NCBI GenBank assembly: GCA_031553775.1
Contig: JAVBLA010000047.1
Location: 62,001 to 126,000, forward strand
DNA length: 64,000 nt
Source of the DNA: JAISFI01 sp031553775
Lineage (GTDB): Bacteria > Bacteroidota > Bacteroidia > Bacteroidales > Azobacteroidaceae
Direction: 5' to 3'
Shown: positions 9,520 to 17,979 of the stretch, one piece after another
Layout of the letters: the number at the start of each line of letters is the position of its first letter
How positions within the stretch are numbered: the stretch's first letter is position 1
Position numbers and translations under genes: made by a program
The notes under the pieces: generated by a model
The model's database searches: none
The model's input: only the letters and a program-made list of their open reading frames with translations
What the model was told of the DNA's origin: nothing

Positions 9520-9551
9520 TTTGCCGGTGTCACTTAAAATCGTTTACTTTG
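9520..9551 (+). promoter_or_regulatory. Candidate promoter of the M49 peptidase gene
   Basis: TTTG at 9520-9523, then 21 bp, then TACTTTG at 9545-9551. This is the Bacteroidales promoter layout with the -7 box one base short of TAnnTTTG. It is 34 bp before the ATG at 9586. Confidence 0.4.
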
Positions 9552-9585
9552 TAAGTTAATTTTTAAGCATAATCAGAAATATATC

Positions 9586-11634
9586 ATGTATAAAAAAGCA
9601 TTCATAGGCCTGGCATCGGTATTGGTGCTGACAGCCTGTCATAAAGAGAAACCTAAAGATACAGCAATGGATCATTTCAATTACACGGTAGAACAGTTTG
9701 CCGATTTGGGAATATTGCGTTACCAGGTTCCCGGATTCGACGAATTGCCGCTTAAGCAGAAAGAGTTAGTTTACTATCTTTCGCAGGCGGCATTGGAAGG
9801 CCGGGATATCTTATTCGATCAGAATTATCACTATAATCTGAAAATCAGGAAGACGCTGGAAGCTATTTATCTCAATTATCCGGGCGACCGGAATACAGAA
9901 GATTTCAGGGATTTTGAAGTTTACCTGAAGCGGGTCTGGTTTTCAAACGGAATCCATCACCATTACGGGGAAGAAAAATTTGTGCCTGATTGCTCGGAAG
10001 AATTTTTTATCGATGCGGTAAAAAAACTCGATCCCTCTTTGCTTCCTTTGGAAGAAAATCAATCGGTAAGAACCTTTCTTGTAGAAATGGTTCCTGTGAT
10101 TTTTGATCCGGATATCGATGCTAAGAAAGTGAACCAGGCGGCAGACGAAGACCTGATCGTTACTTCTGCTAACAATTATTATGGTTCCGGTGTTACACAG
10201 AAAGAGGTGGAAGATTTCTACGGTAAGATGAAAGATCCGAACGATCATACTCCGGTTTCGTACGGTTTGAACAGCCAGTTAGTCAAAGAAGGAGATCAAT
10301 TGAAAGAACGGGTATGGAAAATAGGAGGGATGTATTCTCCGGCAATCGAAAAAATTGTTTACTGGCTTAATCTGGCTAAGGATGTAGCAGAGAACAAACA
10401 ACAGAAAACGGTGATTGAAACCCTGATCAGTTTTTATACTACGGGTAATCTTAAAACTTATGACGACTATTCTATTGCCTGGGTAAAGGACTTGAAATCC
10501 CGCATAGATTTTGTGAACGGATTTACGGAAACGTACGGTGATCCGCTGGGAATGAAAGCCAGTTGGGAATCGATTGTGAACTTTAAGGATATGGAGGCTA
10601 CGAAACGGACCGATATCATCAGTAAGAATGCCCAGTGGTTTGAAGATCATTCTCCTATTGCCAATCAGTTCAAGAAAGAAAAAGTAAAAGGGGTGAGCGC
10701 CAAGGTAATTACCGTAGCCATGTTGGGCGGCGATTGTTACCCGGCGACTCCCATCGGAATCAATCTTCCGAATGCCAACTGGATACGGAAAGACTACGGT
10801 TCCAAATCGGTCACCATAGAGAATATTACTGCCGCATATGACAAAGCTTCGGAAGGTAGCGGTATGTTAGAAGAATTTGCCTGGAGCGATGCGGAAAGAG
10901 AATTGCTTCACAAATATGGACTGATGACAAATAACCTGGATGTTGATTTACATGAATGTTTGGGCCACGGTTCCGGGAAACTGCTTCCGGGCGTAGATCC
11001 CGATGCCTTGAAATCGTATGGCTCGACCATTGAAGAGGCACGTGCGGATTTATTTGCTTTGTATTATCTCGGAGATCCGAAAATAGTCAAGTTGAAATTA
11101 TTGCCGAATGAAGATGCCTACAAAGCCGAATATTATAAGTTTATGATGAACGGCCTGATGACACAATTGTATAGGATCGAGCCCGGCAAACAGATCGAAG
11201 AGTCGCATATGCGCAACCGTGCTTTGATTGCCCGTTGGGTGATGGAAAAAGGTGCAGCCAACAAAGTAGTTGAATTTCAGAAGAGAGATAGTGCTACTTA
11301 TGTTGTCATCAATGATTACGGGAAATTGAGGGATTTATTCGGACAACTTCTGGCTGAGATCCAGCGGATCAAATCGGAAGGAGATTGGGCCGGAGCCAAG
11401 GCAATTGTTGAAAAATATGCGGTTTCCGTAGATCCTGCATTGCACGAGGAAGTCATCGAACGCTATGAAAAACTGAATATAGCACCCTATAAAGGATTTG
11501 TCAATCCGGTATATGAATTGGTGAAAGACGAAAAAGGGAAAATTAAAGACATAAAAATATCTTATACGGAAGGATATGCAGAGCAAATGCTCCGTTATTC
11601 CAAAGAATATGCCAATCTTCCGGTAAACAATTAA
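9586..11634 (+). CDS. M49-family (dipeptidyl-peptidase III-like) lipoprotein
   Basis: Zinc exopeptidase that would remove dipeptides from peptide N-termini. The signal is lipoprotein type, with the lipobox LTAC ending at Cys18, so the mature protein is membrane-anchored on the periplasmic or outer face. The M49 hallmark HExxxH appears as HECLGH at residues 456-461, and the second metal motif EEARADL follows near residue 484 (EECRAE in classical members). At 682 residues it is typical. Bacteroidales homologues are sometimes mislabelled dihydrofolate reductase; nothing here supports that. Its stop codon overlaps that of the convergent small lipoprotein gene in the palindrome TTAA. Confidence 0.9.
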   Translation: MYKKAFIGLASVLVLTACHKEKPKDTAMDHFNYTVEQFADLGILRYQVPGFDELPLKQKELVYYLSQAALEGRDILFDQNYHYNLKIRKTLEAIYLNYPGDRNTEDFRDFEVYLKRVWFSNGIHHHYGEEKFVPDCSEEFFIDAVKKLDPSLLPLEENQSVRTFLVEMVPVIFDPDIDAKKVNQAADEDLIVTSANNYYGSGVTQKEVEDFYGKMKDPNDHTPVSYGLNSQLVKEGDQLKERVWKIGGMYSPAIEKIVYWLNLAKDVAENKQQKTVIETLISFYTTGNLKTYDDYSIAWVKDLKSRIDFVNGFTETYGDPLGMKASWESIVNFKDMEATKRTDIISKNAQWFEDHSPIANQFKKEKVKGVSAKVITVAMLGGDCYPATPIGINLPNANWIRKDYGSKSVTIENITAAYDKASEGSGMLEEFAWSDAERELLHKYGLMTNNLDVDLHECLGHGSGKLLPGVDPDALKSYGSTIEEARADLFALYYLGDPKIVKLKLLPNEDAYKAEYYKFMMNGLMTQLYRIEPGKQIEESHMRNRALIARWVMEKGAANKVVEFQKRDSATYVVINDYGKLRDLFGQLLAEIQRIKSEGDWAGAKAIVEKYAVSVDPALHEEVIERYEKLNIAPYKGFVNPVYELVKDEKGKIKDIKISYTEGYAEQMLRYSKEYANLPVNN

Positions 11635-11960
11635 CCGGTTACGGAAACAGACAATCTGGTATTGCCGCCATCGGATCCGGAAACGGTGATGATGGCGGAA
11701 CCTTGTTTTTTAGGGGTCAGTACTATTGTATTGTTTTGTGAACGGTTTGACGCATCTACCACCTGGCTGTTGGAGTTTGTGAGAATGTAAGGGGAAACTC
11801 CACCCGAAATGGTAACGCTCTCAGGTTCTCCACCTACGGTTATTGTTACGGAATTACGGGACAAGGACGGACTGGCTTGCGGATCTTCTTCGGCACATCC
11901 GCTTAATGTTAAAAACAATGCTGCGAAAAGAATATTAAATAAACTATTTTTTCGTTTCAT
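11631..11960 (-). CDS. Small lipoprotein with Ig-like beta-sandwich character
   Basis: A 109-residue protein with an N-terminal lipoprotein signal (lipobox LSGC near residue 22). The mature part resembles a single bacterial Ig-like domain: alternating hydrophobic strands, a repeated SVTI pattern, and a terminal segment rich in V, S and G. The function is not recognised. It has its own promoter and overlaps the M49 gene by four bases, tail to tail. It could be a surface adhesin fragment or a remnant of a larger Ig-repeat protein; the short length with an intact signal favours a real small lipoprotein. Confidence 0.7.
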   Translation of the reverse strand: MKRKNSLFNILFAALFLTLSGCAEEDPQASPSLSRNSVTITVGGEPESVTISGGVSPYILTNSNSQVVDASNRSQNNTIVLTPKKQGSAIITVSGSDGGNTRLSVSVTG

Positions 11961-11986
11961 AACTTAACGTTTCTGAGATTTTACAG

Positions 11987-11994
11987 CAAAGATA
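11987..11994 (-). promoter_or_regulatory. Bacteroidales -7 element of the small lipoprotein gene
   Basis: On the minus strand this reads TATCTTTG, matching TAnnTTTG exactly, 26 bp upstream of the ATG. The -33 half is not recognisable. Confidence 0.45.
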
Positions 11995-12084
11995 ATGATA
12001 TTCGGGAGAGAAAATTAATAGACAGAAAGTTTATTCTTTAAAAATTATCCGCTTGCCGGTAAAAAAATGGTGTGAAAGATAATT

Positions 12085-12726
12085 ATGCAGGATCAAATTC
12101 GTGAAATAAAAAAGAAACTCAGGCTCTCTATGAACGGGGTTACTTCTGCACTGATGCGGGAGAAAGGAGTGAAGTATAAACTTAATTTCGGGGTTGCTAT
12201 TCCCCGTCTCCGGCAAATTGCAGCAGCTTATTCTTCTGATGAGGCTTTAGCAGGTGCTTTATGGGAAGAAAATGTGCGGGAGTTGAAAATATTGGCAACA
12301 CTACTCTATCCTCCTGAAAAATTTAATCAAGCTTCCTTCTGGGTAAAAGATATTGAGAATCTGGAGCTGGCAGAGCAGGCGGCAATGAATCTGTTCTGTA
12401 AACTGCCGGATGCTTTGCACTTTGCTTCGGAATGGATCGAATCCGGCGATTATTATGTGAAAATCAGCGGTTTTCTCCTTTATGGTCGCTTATTAATGCA
12501 AGATGTAGATATACAGCCGGTTCTCACGGAACGGCTTGTCTATTGTTCTCTGGAGGCTTTTCAGAAAGACTCTTCTTTATTACATCAGGTTGTGCGGAAT
12601 ACATTGCAACGATTATTTCTTCGGTATCCTGAACAAAAAGTATTATTTATGGATAATATCTCTGTTTTGAACTCCGGGAATAACGGGCTTCAACAACGCC
12701 TGACGGAATTTTTTGAGATAGAATAA
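12085..12726 (+). CDS. DNA alkylation repair (AlkD-like) HEAT-repeat protein
   Basis: Resembles the AlkD/AlkC-type DNA glycosylase superfamily, which removes bulky or cationic alkylated purines without base flipping. The 213 residues are almost entirely alpha-helical, with repeats of the form LRQIAAAY, LKILATLLY and AEQAAMNLFCKL typical of these HEAT-like proteins, and with the family's early G(V/I)(A/P)IPRLR segment. It is cytoplasmic. It sits just ahead of the fur-purA unit, in the same direction, with a 57-bp gap that holds a separate promoter. I did not locate the AlkD catalytic aspartate with certainty, so the activity is inferred from family. Confidence 0.8.
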   Translation: MQDQIREIKKKLRLSMNGVTSALMREKGVKYKLNFGVAIPRLRQIAAAYSSDEALAGALWEENVRELKILATLLYPPEKFNQASFWVKDIENLELAEQAAMNLFCKLPDALHFASEWIESGDYYVKISGFLLYGRLLMQDVDIQPVLTERLVYCSLEAFQKDSSLLHQVVRNTLQRLFLRYPEQKVLFMDNISVLNSGNNGLQQRLTEFFEIE

Positions 12727-12756
12727 ACAAAACTTTTCTATTTAAGATAAAAAGAT

Positions 12757-12764
12757 TAATTTTG
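12757..12764 (+). promoter_or_regulatory. Bacteroidales -7 element ahead of the fur-like gene
   Basis: TAATTTTG, an exact TAnnTTTG, ends 19 bp before the ATG at 12784. It would start the fur-purA-yugP-hisS transcript. A -33 box is not evident. Confidence 0.45.
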
Positions 12765-12783
12765 TTGGTCTATTCAACCCCCA

Positions 12784-13248
12784 ATGGATAAGGATAAAAT
12801 AAAAGAGATTGTAAGACAACAGTTTACTGATTACCTTACGCTGAATAAATGCCGGAAAACGCCGGAACGATATGCCATACTGGATCATATTTATTCGGAG
12901 GCGGGGCATTTTAATATGGATTCCCTGTATGAATCTATGAATGAAAAAAATTTCAGAGTCAGTAAGGCTACTCTTTATAACACCATGCAATTGTTACTGG
13001 ACTGTAAACTGGTATTGAAACATCAGTTCGGAACCAATCTTTCGCATTATGAACGGGCATATAACAATGAATACCATCACCATTTGATCTGCTTAAGTTG
13101 CGGAACTATCCAGGAATATAAAGACAATGAGTTGAAAGCGATTATTCAATCGAAGAAAATTAAAAAATTCACTCCATCACATTACGGGCTTTATATTTAT
13201 GGGATATGTAGTAAATGTTCGTCCAAACGGAAAAAAATGAAAAACTAA
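12784..13248 (+). CDS. Fur-family metal-responsive regulator
   Basis: Transcription factor of the Fur/Zur/PerR family, 154 residues. The N-terminal winged helix includes PERYAILDHIY and the recognition helix VSKATLYNTMQLL around residues 59-72. The dimerisation and metal domain has YHHHLIC and two CxxC pairs (CLSC near 103-106 and CSKC near 139-142) that form the structural zinc site. Iron, zinc and peroxide sensing cannot be separated from sequence alone. It is the first gene of a tight run: only 15 bp separate its stop from the purA ATG. Confidence 0.92.
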   Translation: MDKDKIKEIVRQQFTDYLTLNKCRKTPERYAILDHIYSEAGHFNMDSLYESMNEKNFRVSKATLYNTMQLLLDCKLVLKHQFGTNLSHYERAYNNEYHHHLICLSCGTIQEYKDNELKAIIQSKKIKKFTPSHYGLYIYGICSKCSSKRKKMKN

Positions 13249-13263
13249 AAAATATTGAATCAC

Positions 13264-14526
13264 ATGAAAGTAGATGTACTTTTGGGTTTACAATGGGGAG
13301 ATGAAGGAAAAGGAAAAGTAGTAGACGTACTGACTCCCAAATATGATATGGTCGCGCGTTTTCAGGGAGGACCGAATGCCGGTCATACACTGGAATTCAA
13401 TGCACAGAAATACGTGCTCCGTTCTATTCCTTCCGGTATTTTTCAGGGCGGAAAGATCAATGTCATCGGAAACGGAGTGGTACTGGATCCGGCTCTTTTC
13501 AAAGGAGAAGTTGATGATTTGGAAGCTTCCGGTCATGACCTGACCAAACGATTACTGATCTCGAAGAAAGCTCATCTGATTCTTCCTACCCATCGTTTGT
13601 TGGATGCGGCTTATGAAGCATCTAAGGGTACCGGTAAGATCGGTACTACAGGAAAAGGAATCGGTCCTACTTATACGGATAAGATAAGCCGTAACGGATT
13701 GCGGGTGGGCGATTTGCTGCATGATTTCGATTCCAAGTACAGAACGGCGGTCGACCGCCATAAAGCTATTCTGGCCCAATTAAATTACCAATACGATCTG
13801 GCTCCTCTGGAAGCAGCCTGGTTTGCCGGGGTACAATGTCTGAAACGTTTTCAGTTAGTGGATAGCGATCATTTGATCAACAAACATATTTCCGCAGGAA
13901 AAAGTGTGTTGGCGGAAGGAGCCCAGGGAACAATGCTCGATATCGATTTTGGTTCTTATCCTTTTGTGACTTCTTCCAATACTGTTTGTGCCGGGGCCTG
14001 TACCGGCCTGGGTGTCGCTCCCCGGAGCATAGGTGAGGTTTACGGTATTTTTAAAGCCTATTGTACCCGTGTGGGCAGTGGTCCGTTTCCCACAGAACTA
14101 CTTGACGAGACGGGTGATGAAATGCGCAAGATCGGTTTCGAATTCGGTTCGGTTACCGGACGTCCCCGCCGTTGCGGATGGGTAGACCTGGTGGCGCTCC
14201 GGTATGCCATCATGATCAATGGGGTTACCAAACTCATCATGATGAAAAGTGATGTGCTGGATCAATTTCCTGCCATCAAGGCCTGTGTGGCTTATCGCAT
14301 CAATGGGGTGGAAACGGAAGATTTTCCATATGATATCAGTGAAGGGGTAGAACCTGTTTATGTTGAAGTTCCCGGCTGGCAAACGGATATGACAAAAATG
14401 CAGTCGGAAAATGAATTTCCGGAAGAGTTCAATGCCTATTTGTCATTCCTTGAAAAAGAGCTGGGAGTACCCATTGCCATTGTGTCTGTGGGGCCTGACA
14501 GGGAACAGACAATCATCCGGGAATAA
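13264..14526 (+). CDS. purA: Adenylosuccinate synthetase
   Basis: Converts IMP and aspartate to adenylosuccinate using GTP, the first committed step to AMP; cytoplasmic. The P-loop GDEGKGK is at residues 12-18 with catalytic Asp13, and GPNAGHT follows with His41, the numbering of the classical enzyme. At 420 residues the length is typical. I chose the ATG at 13264 over the TTG at 13255 because the family starts MKVDVLLGLQWGDEG. It is cotranscribed with the fur-like gene upstream and the zinc peptidase and hisS genes downstream. Confidence 0.97.
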   Translation: MKVDVLLGLQWGDEGKGKVVDVLTPKYDMVARFQGGPNAGHTLEFNAQKYVLRSIPSGIFQGGKINVIGNGVVLDPALFKGEVDDLEASGHDLTKRLLISKKAHLILPTHRLLDAAYEASKGTGKIGTTGKGIGPTYTDKISRNGLRVGDLLHDFDSKYRTAVDRHKAILAQLNYQYDLAPLEAAWFAGVQCLKRFQLVDSDHLINKHISAGKSVLAEGAQGTMLDIDFGSYPFVTSSNTVCAGACTGLGVAPRSIGEVYGIFKAYCTRVGSGPFPTELLDETGDEMRKIGFEFGSVTGRPRRCGWVDLVALRYAIMINGVTKLIMMKSDVLDQFPAIKACVAYRINGVETEDFPYDISEGVEPVYVEVPGWQTDMTKMQSENEFPEEFNAYLSFLEKELGVPIAIVSVGPDREQTIIRE

Positions 14527-14582
14527 TACGGCAAGGTTTTTGATCGTGTTTTCCTGATGATAATTCTAACTATTGAAAATTT

Positions 14583-15287
14583 ATGGAAGAGTATGCTTTA
14601 AATCCCAATTTGTATTATTGGGTATTGTTTATTGGTATCGCCCTGGTAAGTTGGCTGGTATCGTGGAATTTGAAAAGTAAATTTAAAAAATATTCCCGGA
14701 TTCCTCTCGGAAACGGAATGACGGGAAAAGATGTGGCCGAAAAAATGCTGCATGATAGTGGAATATACGATGTACAGGTAATTTCTACCCGGGGGTCGTT
14801 GACCGACCACTATAATCCTGCCAATAAAACGGTAAACCTGAGCGAAGATGTTTATGCATCGGATAGTGTGGCAGCCGCTGCTGTGGCTGCTCATGAGTGT
14901 GGGCATGCGGTGCAGCATGCCAAGGCTTACGGTCCGCTGACTATGCGTTCCAAACTGGTTCCGGCAGTTAGTTTTGCTTCCCAGTGGGTGACTTGGGTGT
15001 TACTGGCCGGTATCGTGTTGGTAAACAGTTTCCCCCAGTTGTTATTAGCAGGTATTGTTTTGTTCGGTTTGACTACTCTTTTCAGTTTTGTCACCCTTCC
15101 GGTGGAAATCGATGCCAGTCGCCGGGCCTTAGCCTGGTTAAGTAATGCAGGTATCACCAATAAGTTCAATCATGATAAGGCAGAAGGCGCTCTTCGCTCT
15201 GCTGCTTATACTTATGTGGTGGCTGCTCTTTCTTCGCTGGCGACATTGATTTATTATATCATGATTTTTTTAGGCAGAAGAGATTAA
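14583..15287 (+). CDS. YugP-type zinc membrane metallopeptidase
   Basis: Neutral zinc metallopeptidase family protein (YugP-like) of the cytoplasmic membrane, 234 residues. The motif HECGHAVQH is near residues 104-112 and the family segment YNPANKTVNLSEDVY precedes it. Hydrophobic helices lie near residues 13-30, 135-155, 155-180 and 205-230. The family's physiological substrate is unknown. It is located 56 bp after purA and one base before hisS, so it is almost certainly translated from the same message. Confidence 0.88.
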   Translation: MEEYALNPNLYYWVLFIGIALVSWLVSWNLKSKFKKYSRIPLGNGMTGKDVAEKMLHDSGIYDVQVISTRGSLTDHYNPANKTVNLSEDVYASDSVAAAAVAAHECGHAVQHAKAYGPLTMRSKLVPAVSFASQWVTWVLLAGIVLVNSFPQLLLAGIVLFGLTTLFSFVTLPVEIDASRRALAWLSNAGITNKFNHDKAEGALRSAAYTYVVAALSSLATLIYYIMIFLGRRD

Positions 15288-15288
15288 T

Positions 15289-16653
15289 ATGCAGAAACCG
15301 TCAATCCCTAAAGGGACCAGAGATTTTTCGCCTCAGGAAATGGCGAAGCGTAACTATATTTTCAAAACCATACAGGATGTTTATCACCTGTATGGTTTTG
15401 AGCAAATAGAGACCCCGGCTATGGAAAACCTGTCGACATTGATGGGAAAATACGGGGAAGAAGGTGATAAACTTCTTTTTAAGATCTTAAATTCCGGAGA
15501 TTTTTTATCGGACGTAAAAGAGGAAGACCTGGCAGCCAGACATTTACCCCGGCTTACCAACCAGATGTGTGAAAAAGGCCTTCGTTACGATCTGACTGTT
15601 CCTTTTGCCCGGTACGTGGTGATGCATCGCCATGAGATTACATTTCCTTTCAAAAGATATCAGATACAGCCTGTATGGAGGGCCGACCGTCCCCAGAAAG
15701 GCCGGTACCGTGAATTTTTCCAGTGTGATGCCGATGTGATCGGTTCCGACTCTTTATTGAATGAAGTGGAATTGATCCAGATTATGGATGAAGTGTACCG
15801 CCGGTTTAATATCCGGGTATGTATCAAGATGAATAACCGGAAAATCCTGAGTGGTATTGCCAAAGTGATCGGTCAGCCGGATAAGATTGTCGATATCACA
15901 GTGGCGATCGATAAGCTGGATAAAATCGGATTAGAGAATGTCAATGCCGAATTATTGTCAAAAGATATTCCCGAGTCGGCTGTAGCGATGTTGCAACCCA
16001 TCATTCTGTTAAGTGGAAATAACAGAGAGAAATTGTCTGTCCTGAAAGAAACTTTGTCTGCTTCTGAAATTGGCCTGAAAGGTATTGCAGAATTGGAATT
16101 CATTTTCAATAAGACAGAGCAGTTGGGTTTGACAAACATGCTGGAATTAGATCTGACCTTGGCACGGGGCCTGAACTATTATACCGGTGCCATTTTCGAG
16201 GTAAAAGCATTAGATGTTCAGATCGGTAGTATTACGGGAGGAGGCCGTTATGATAACCTGACCGGTGTTTTCGGGCTTCCCGGTGTTTCCGGTGTGGGTA
16301 TTTCTTTTGGAGCGGATCGTATCTTTGACGTTTTGAATCAATTGGACCTATATCCGGCAGATTCAGCACGAACTACCCAGGTATTATTTGTCAATTTCGG
16401 GGAAAAAGAAGAAAATTATATTCTTCCGCTTGTACAGGAACTGAGACGGAAAGCTATCCGTGCAGAAATTTATCCGGAAGCCGGCAAAATGAATAAGCAG
16501 ATGACTTATGCCAATAACCGGCAGATCCCTTTTGTGGCGATTATCGGTGAAAATGAAATGAACGAAGAACGGATCACATTAAAAAATATGCAAACAGGCA
16601 TCCAGCATTCCGTGTCATTTGAAGAGTTACCAGCCATAATTCTCAATGCCTGA
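15289..16653 (+). CDS. hisS: Histidyl-tRNA synthetase
   Basis: Class II aminoacyl-tRNA synthetase charging tRNA-His; cytoplasmic, 454 residues. Visible signatures are the N-terminal PKGTRDFSP, motif 2 RADRPQKGRYREFFQCDAD, the histidine-specific RGLNYYTGAIFE, and motif 3 region GGGRYD, followed by the C-terminal anticodon-binding domain. The length is slightly above the E. coli enzyme. It ends the fur-purA-yugP-hisS run, and its last 27 bases overlap the 3' end of the convergent NUDIX-type regulator gene. Confidence 0.97.
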   Translation: MQKPSIPKGTRDFSPQEMAKRNYIFKTIQDVYHLYGFEQIETPAMENLSTLMGKYGEEGDKLLFKILNSGDFLSDVKEEDLAARHLPRLTNQMCEKGLRYDLTVPFARYVVMHRHEITFPFKRYQIQPVWRADRPQKGRYREFFQCDADVIGSDSLLNEVELIQIMDEVYRRFNIRVCIKMNNRKILSGIAKVIGQPDKIVDITVAIDKLDKIGLENVNAELLSKDIPESAVAMLQPIILLSGNNREKLSVLKETLSASEIGLKGIAELEFIFNKTEQLGLTNMLELDLTLARGLNYYTGAIFEVKALDVQIGSITGGGRYDNLTGVFGLPGVSGVGISFGADRIFDVLNQLDLYPADSARTTQVLFVNFGEKEENYILPLVQELRRKAIRAEIYPEAGKMNKQMTYANNRQIPFVAIIGENEMNEERITLKNMQTGIQHSVSFEELPAIILNA

Positions 16654-17418
16654 TTTTTGAGCCAGATCATACTTTACCGGATCGATCCGATAAAGGATAG
16701 GTGACCTGTGAGCTCCGACTTTTTTCTTTTCATTCAGTTTAATGAAGTATCCGAAAGAAAGCATTTTCTTCTGGAAATTTCTTCGGTCGAGAGGTCTGCC
16801 TAATAGTGTTTCGTAGATGCTTCTTAGTTCCGGCATGGTAAAAACATCGGGAAGTAATTCTCTTCCTACAGGAATATAGCTCAAATGTTGCCGGATAGTT
16901 TCCAATGCTTTAAATACCATGTCTTTGTGATCGAAATGGTAAGAAATATTACTGTTTAATTCAAACCATTCTATTGTTTCTCCTTCGTATCCTTCGTTCA
17001 ATCGTACCTGCGTGAAATCTACCAATGCGTAATAACCTACGGTCATAAACCGTTTGTAAAACCAGTGTTCTTCATTGATATCTATGCCATACGATTCCGT
17101 GAAGATATTCTTGTTTTCTTCTTTCAATACCAGTTTCCTTGAGGCATTTCCGAAAAGGTGGAATTGCCTGAGGAAAACATTCTCCAAGCCGGTTCTTTCT
17201 TTCAGAATGCGATAAGCAGCCTTATCCACATCTTCATCCTTGAATACAAAACTACCGGGCAGCATCCAATTTTTGAATCCTTTATACCGGTTCAGTAAGA
17301 TTTTTATGACACCTTCGTGAAAACCTAAAACAACGCAGTCTACAGACATACCCGGATGAAAAAAATCATCTCCTTTACGTAATGCTGCAATCCCGGAAAA
17401 CTGCTCTTCTTTTTTCAT
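16627..17418 (-). CDS. NUDIX-domain transcriptional regulator (AraR/NrtR-like)
   Basis: A 263-residue protein with an N-terminal NUDIX fold and a C-terminal winged helix (LPDVFTMPELRSIYETLLGRP), the architecture of NrtR and of the Bacteroides arabinose regulator AraR. The NUDIX box is degenerate: GSFVFKDEDVDKAAYRILKE has Asp in place of the first Glu and lacks the RE of REUxEE. A ligand-sensing rather than hydrolytic role is therefore likely. The start was set at the ATG at 17418 (MKKEEQFSG) because the 17 upstream residues are unlike the family. It is divergent from groES, and its tail overlaps hisS by 27 bp. A ribulokinase gene lies 5.6 kb away, which makes an arabinose role worth testing. 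Confidence 0.85.
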   Translation of the reverse strand: MKKEEQFSGIAALRKGDDFFHPGMSVDCVVLGFHEGVIKILLNRYKGFKNWMLPGSFVFKDEDVDKAAYRILKERTGLENVFLRQFHLFGNASRKLVLKEENKNIFTESYGIDINEEHWFYKRFMTVGYYALVDFTQVRLNEGYEGETIEWFELNSNISYHFDHKDMVFKALETIRQHLSYIPVGRELLPDVFTMPELRSIYETLLGRPLDRRNFQKKMLSFGYFIKLNEKKKVGAHRSPILYRIDPVKYDLAQKSGIENYGW

Positions 17419-17516
17419 TAAAAAACAATAAAATTTGATGCTTGAACAAATACACTGCAATATTAACATATTTCATTTGATTTTGTTATATCAAAAGGGA
17501 AAAAGTTTTTGGCAAT

Positions 17517-17554
17517 TTGTCATATTCAGAAATGACAAGTGAGCAATTTTGTCA
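17517..17554. promoter_or_regulatory. TTGTCAT / ATGACAA inverted repeat in the NUDIX-groES intergenic region
   Basis: TTGTCAT (17517-17523) and ATGACAA (17532-17538) are perfect 7-bp inverted arms with an 8-nt spacer; a third TTGTCA half-site lies at 17549-17554. Position, roughly 60-100 bp upstream of the expected groES start under the sigma-54 model, suits an enhancer-binding protein. The repeat could equally be an operator for the divergent NUDIX regulator gene. Confidence 0.5.
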
Positions 17555-17586
17555 GACAGAAAACAAAGAATTACATTCTTTTGGCT

Positions 17587-17603
17587 TTGGCACGAAGTTC
17601 GCA
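17587..17603 (+). promoter_or_regulatory. Candidate sigma-54 promoter of groESL
   Basis: TTGGCACGAAGTTCGCA matches the RpoN consensus TTGGCACG-N4-TTGCA with one mismatch (TCGC for TTGC) and has exact GG-N10-GC spacing. It would start transcription near 17614, giving a leader of about 45 nt before groES. No TAnnTTTG box is seen nearby. Confidence 0.6.
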
Positions 17604-17658
17604 ATAGTATTACAGAACGAATAAACTATTACATCAATAATATAAACTGAATTGAATT

Positions 17659-17928
17659 ATGAGTATTAAACCATTAGCAGACAGAGTACTGGTAAGACCA
17701 GCTGTTGCAGAAGAAAAAACAGTGGGAGGTATTATTATTCCCGATTCCGCCAAGGAAAAACCGTTGAAAGGTGAAGTTGTTGCCGTAGGTAACGGAACAA
17801 AAGACGAGGTCATGGTGCTGAAAGCCGGTGACCAGGTATTGTACGGCAAATATGCCGGTACGGAAATCGAATTAGACGGAGAAAAACTACTGATCATGCG
17901 TCAGAGTGATATCCTTGCTACTATTTGA
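17659..17928 (+). CDS. groES: Co-chaperonin GroES
   Basis: Heptameric lid of the GroEL chaperonin; cytoplasmic, 89 residues. Characteristic segments are KPLADRVLVRPAVAEEKTVGGIIIPDSAKEKP (mobile loop region, around residues 16-32) and the C-terminal DGEKLLIMRQSDILATI. It is followed 51 bp later by groEL, forming the standard bicistronic heat-shock unit. No CIRCE element was found upstream; a sigma-54-like promoter is present instead. Confidence 0.98.
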   Translation: MSIKPLADRVLVRPAVAEEKTVGGIIIPDSAKEKPLKGEVVAVGNGTKDEVMVLKAGDQVLYGKYAGTEIELDGEKLLIMRQSDILATI

Positions 17929-17979
17929 TCATCGATAGTGAAAAAATAATCAGGTTCAATTATATAAAAGCATAATAAC

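Noticed and set aside
9586..11634. Dihydrofolate reductase annotation sometimes given to this family
   Set aside because: HECLGH and EEARADL are M49 peptidase motifs and the protein is a lipoprotein.
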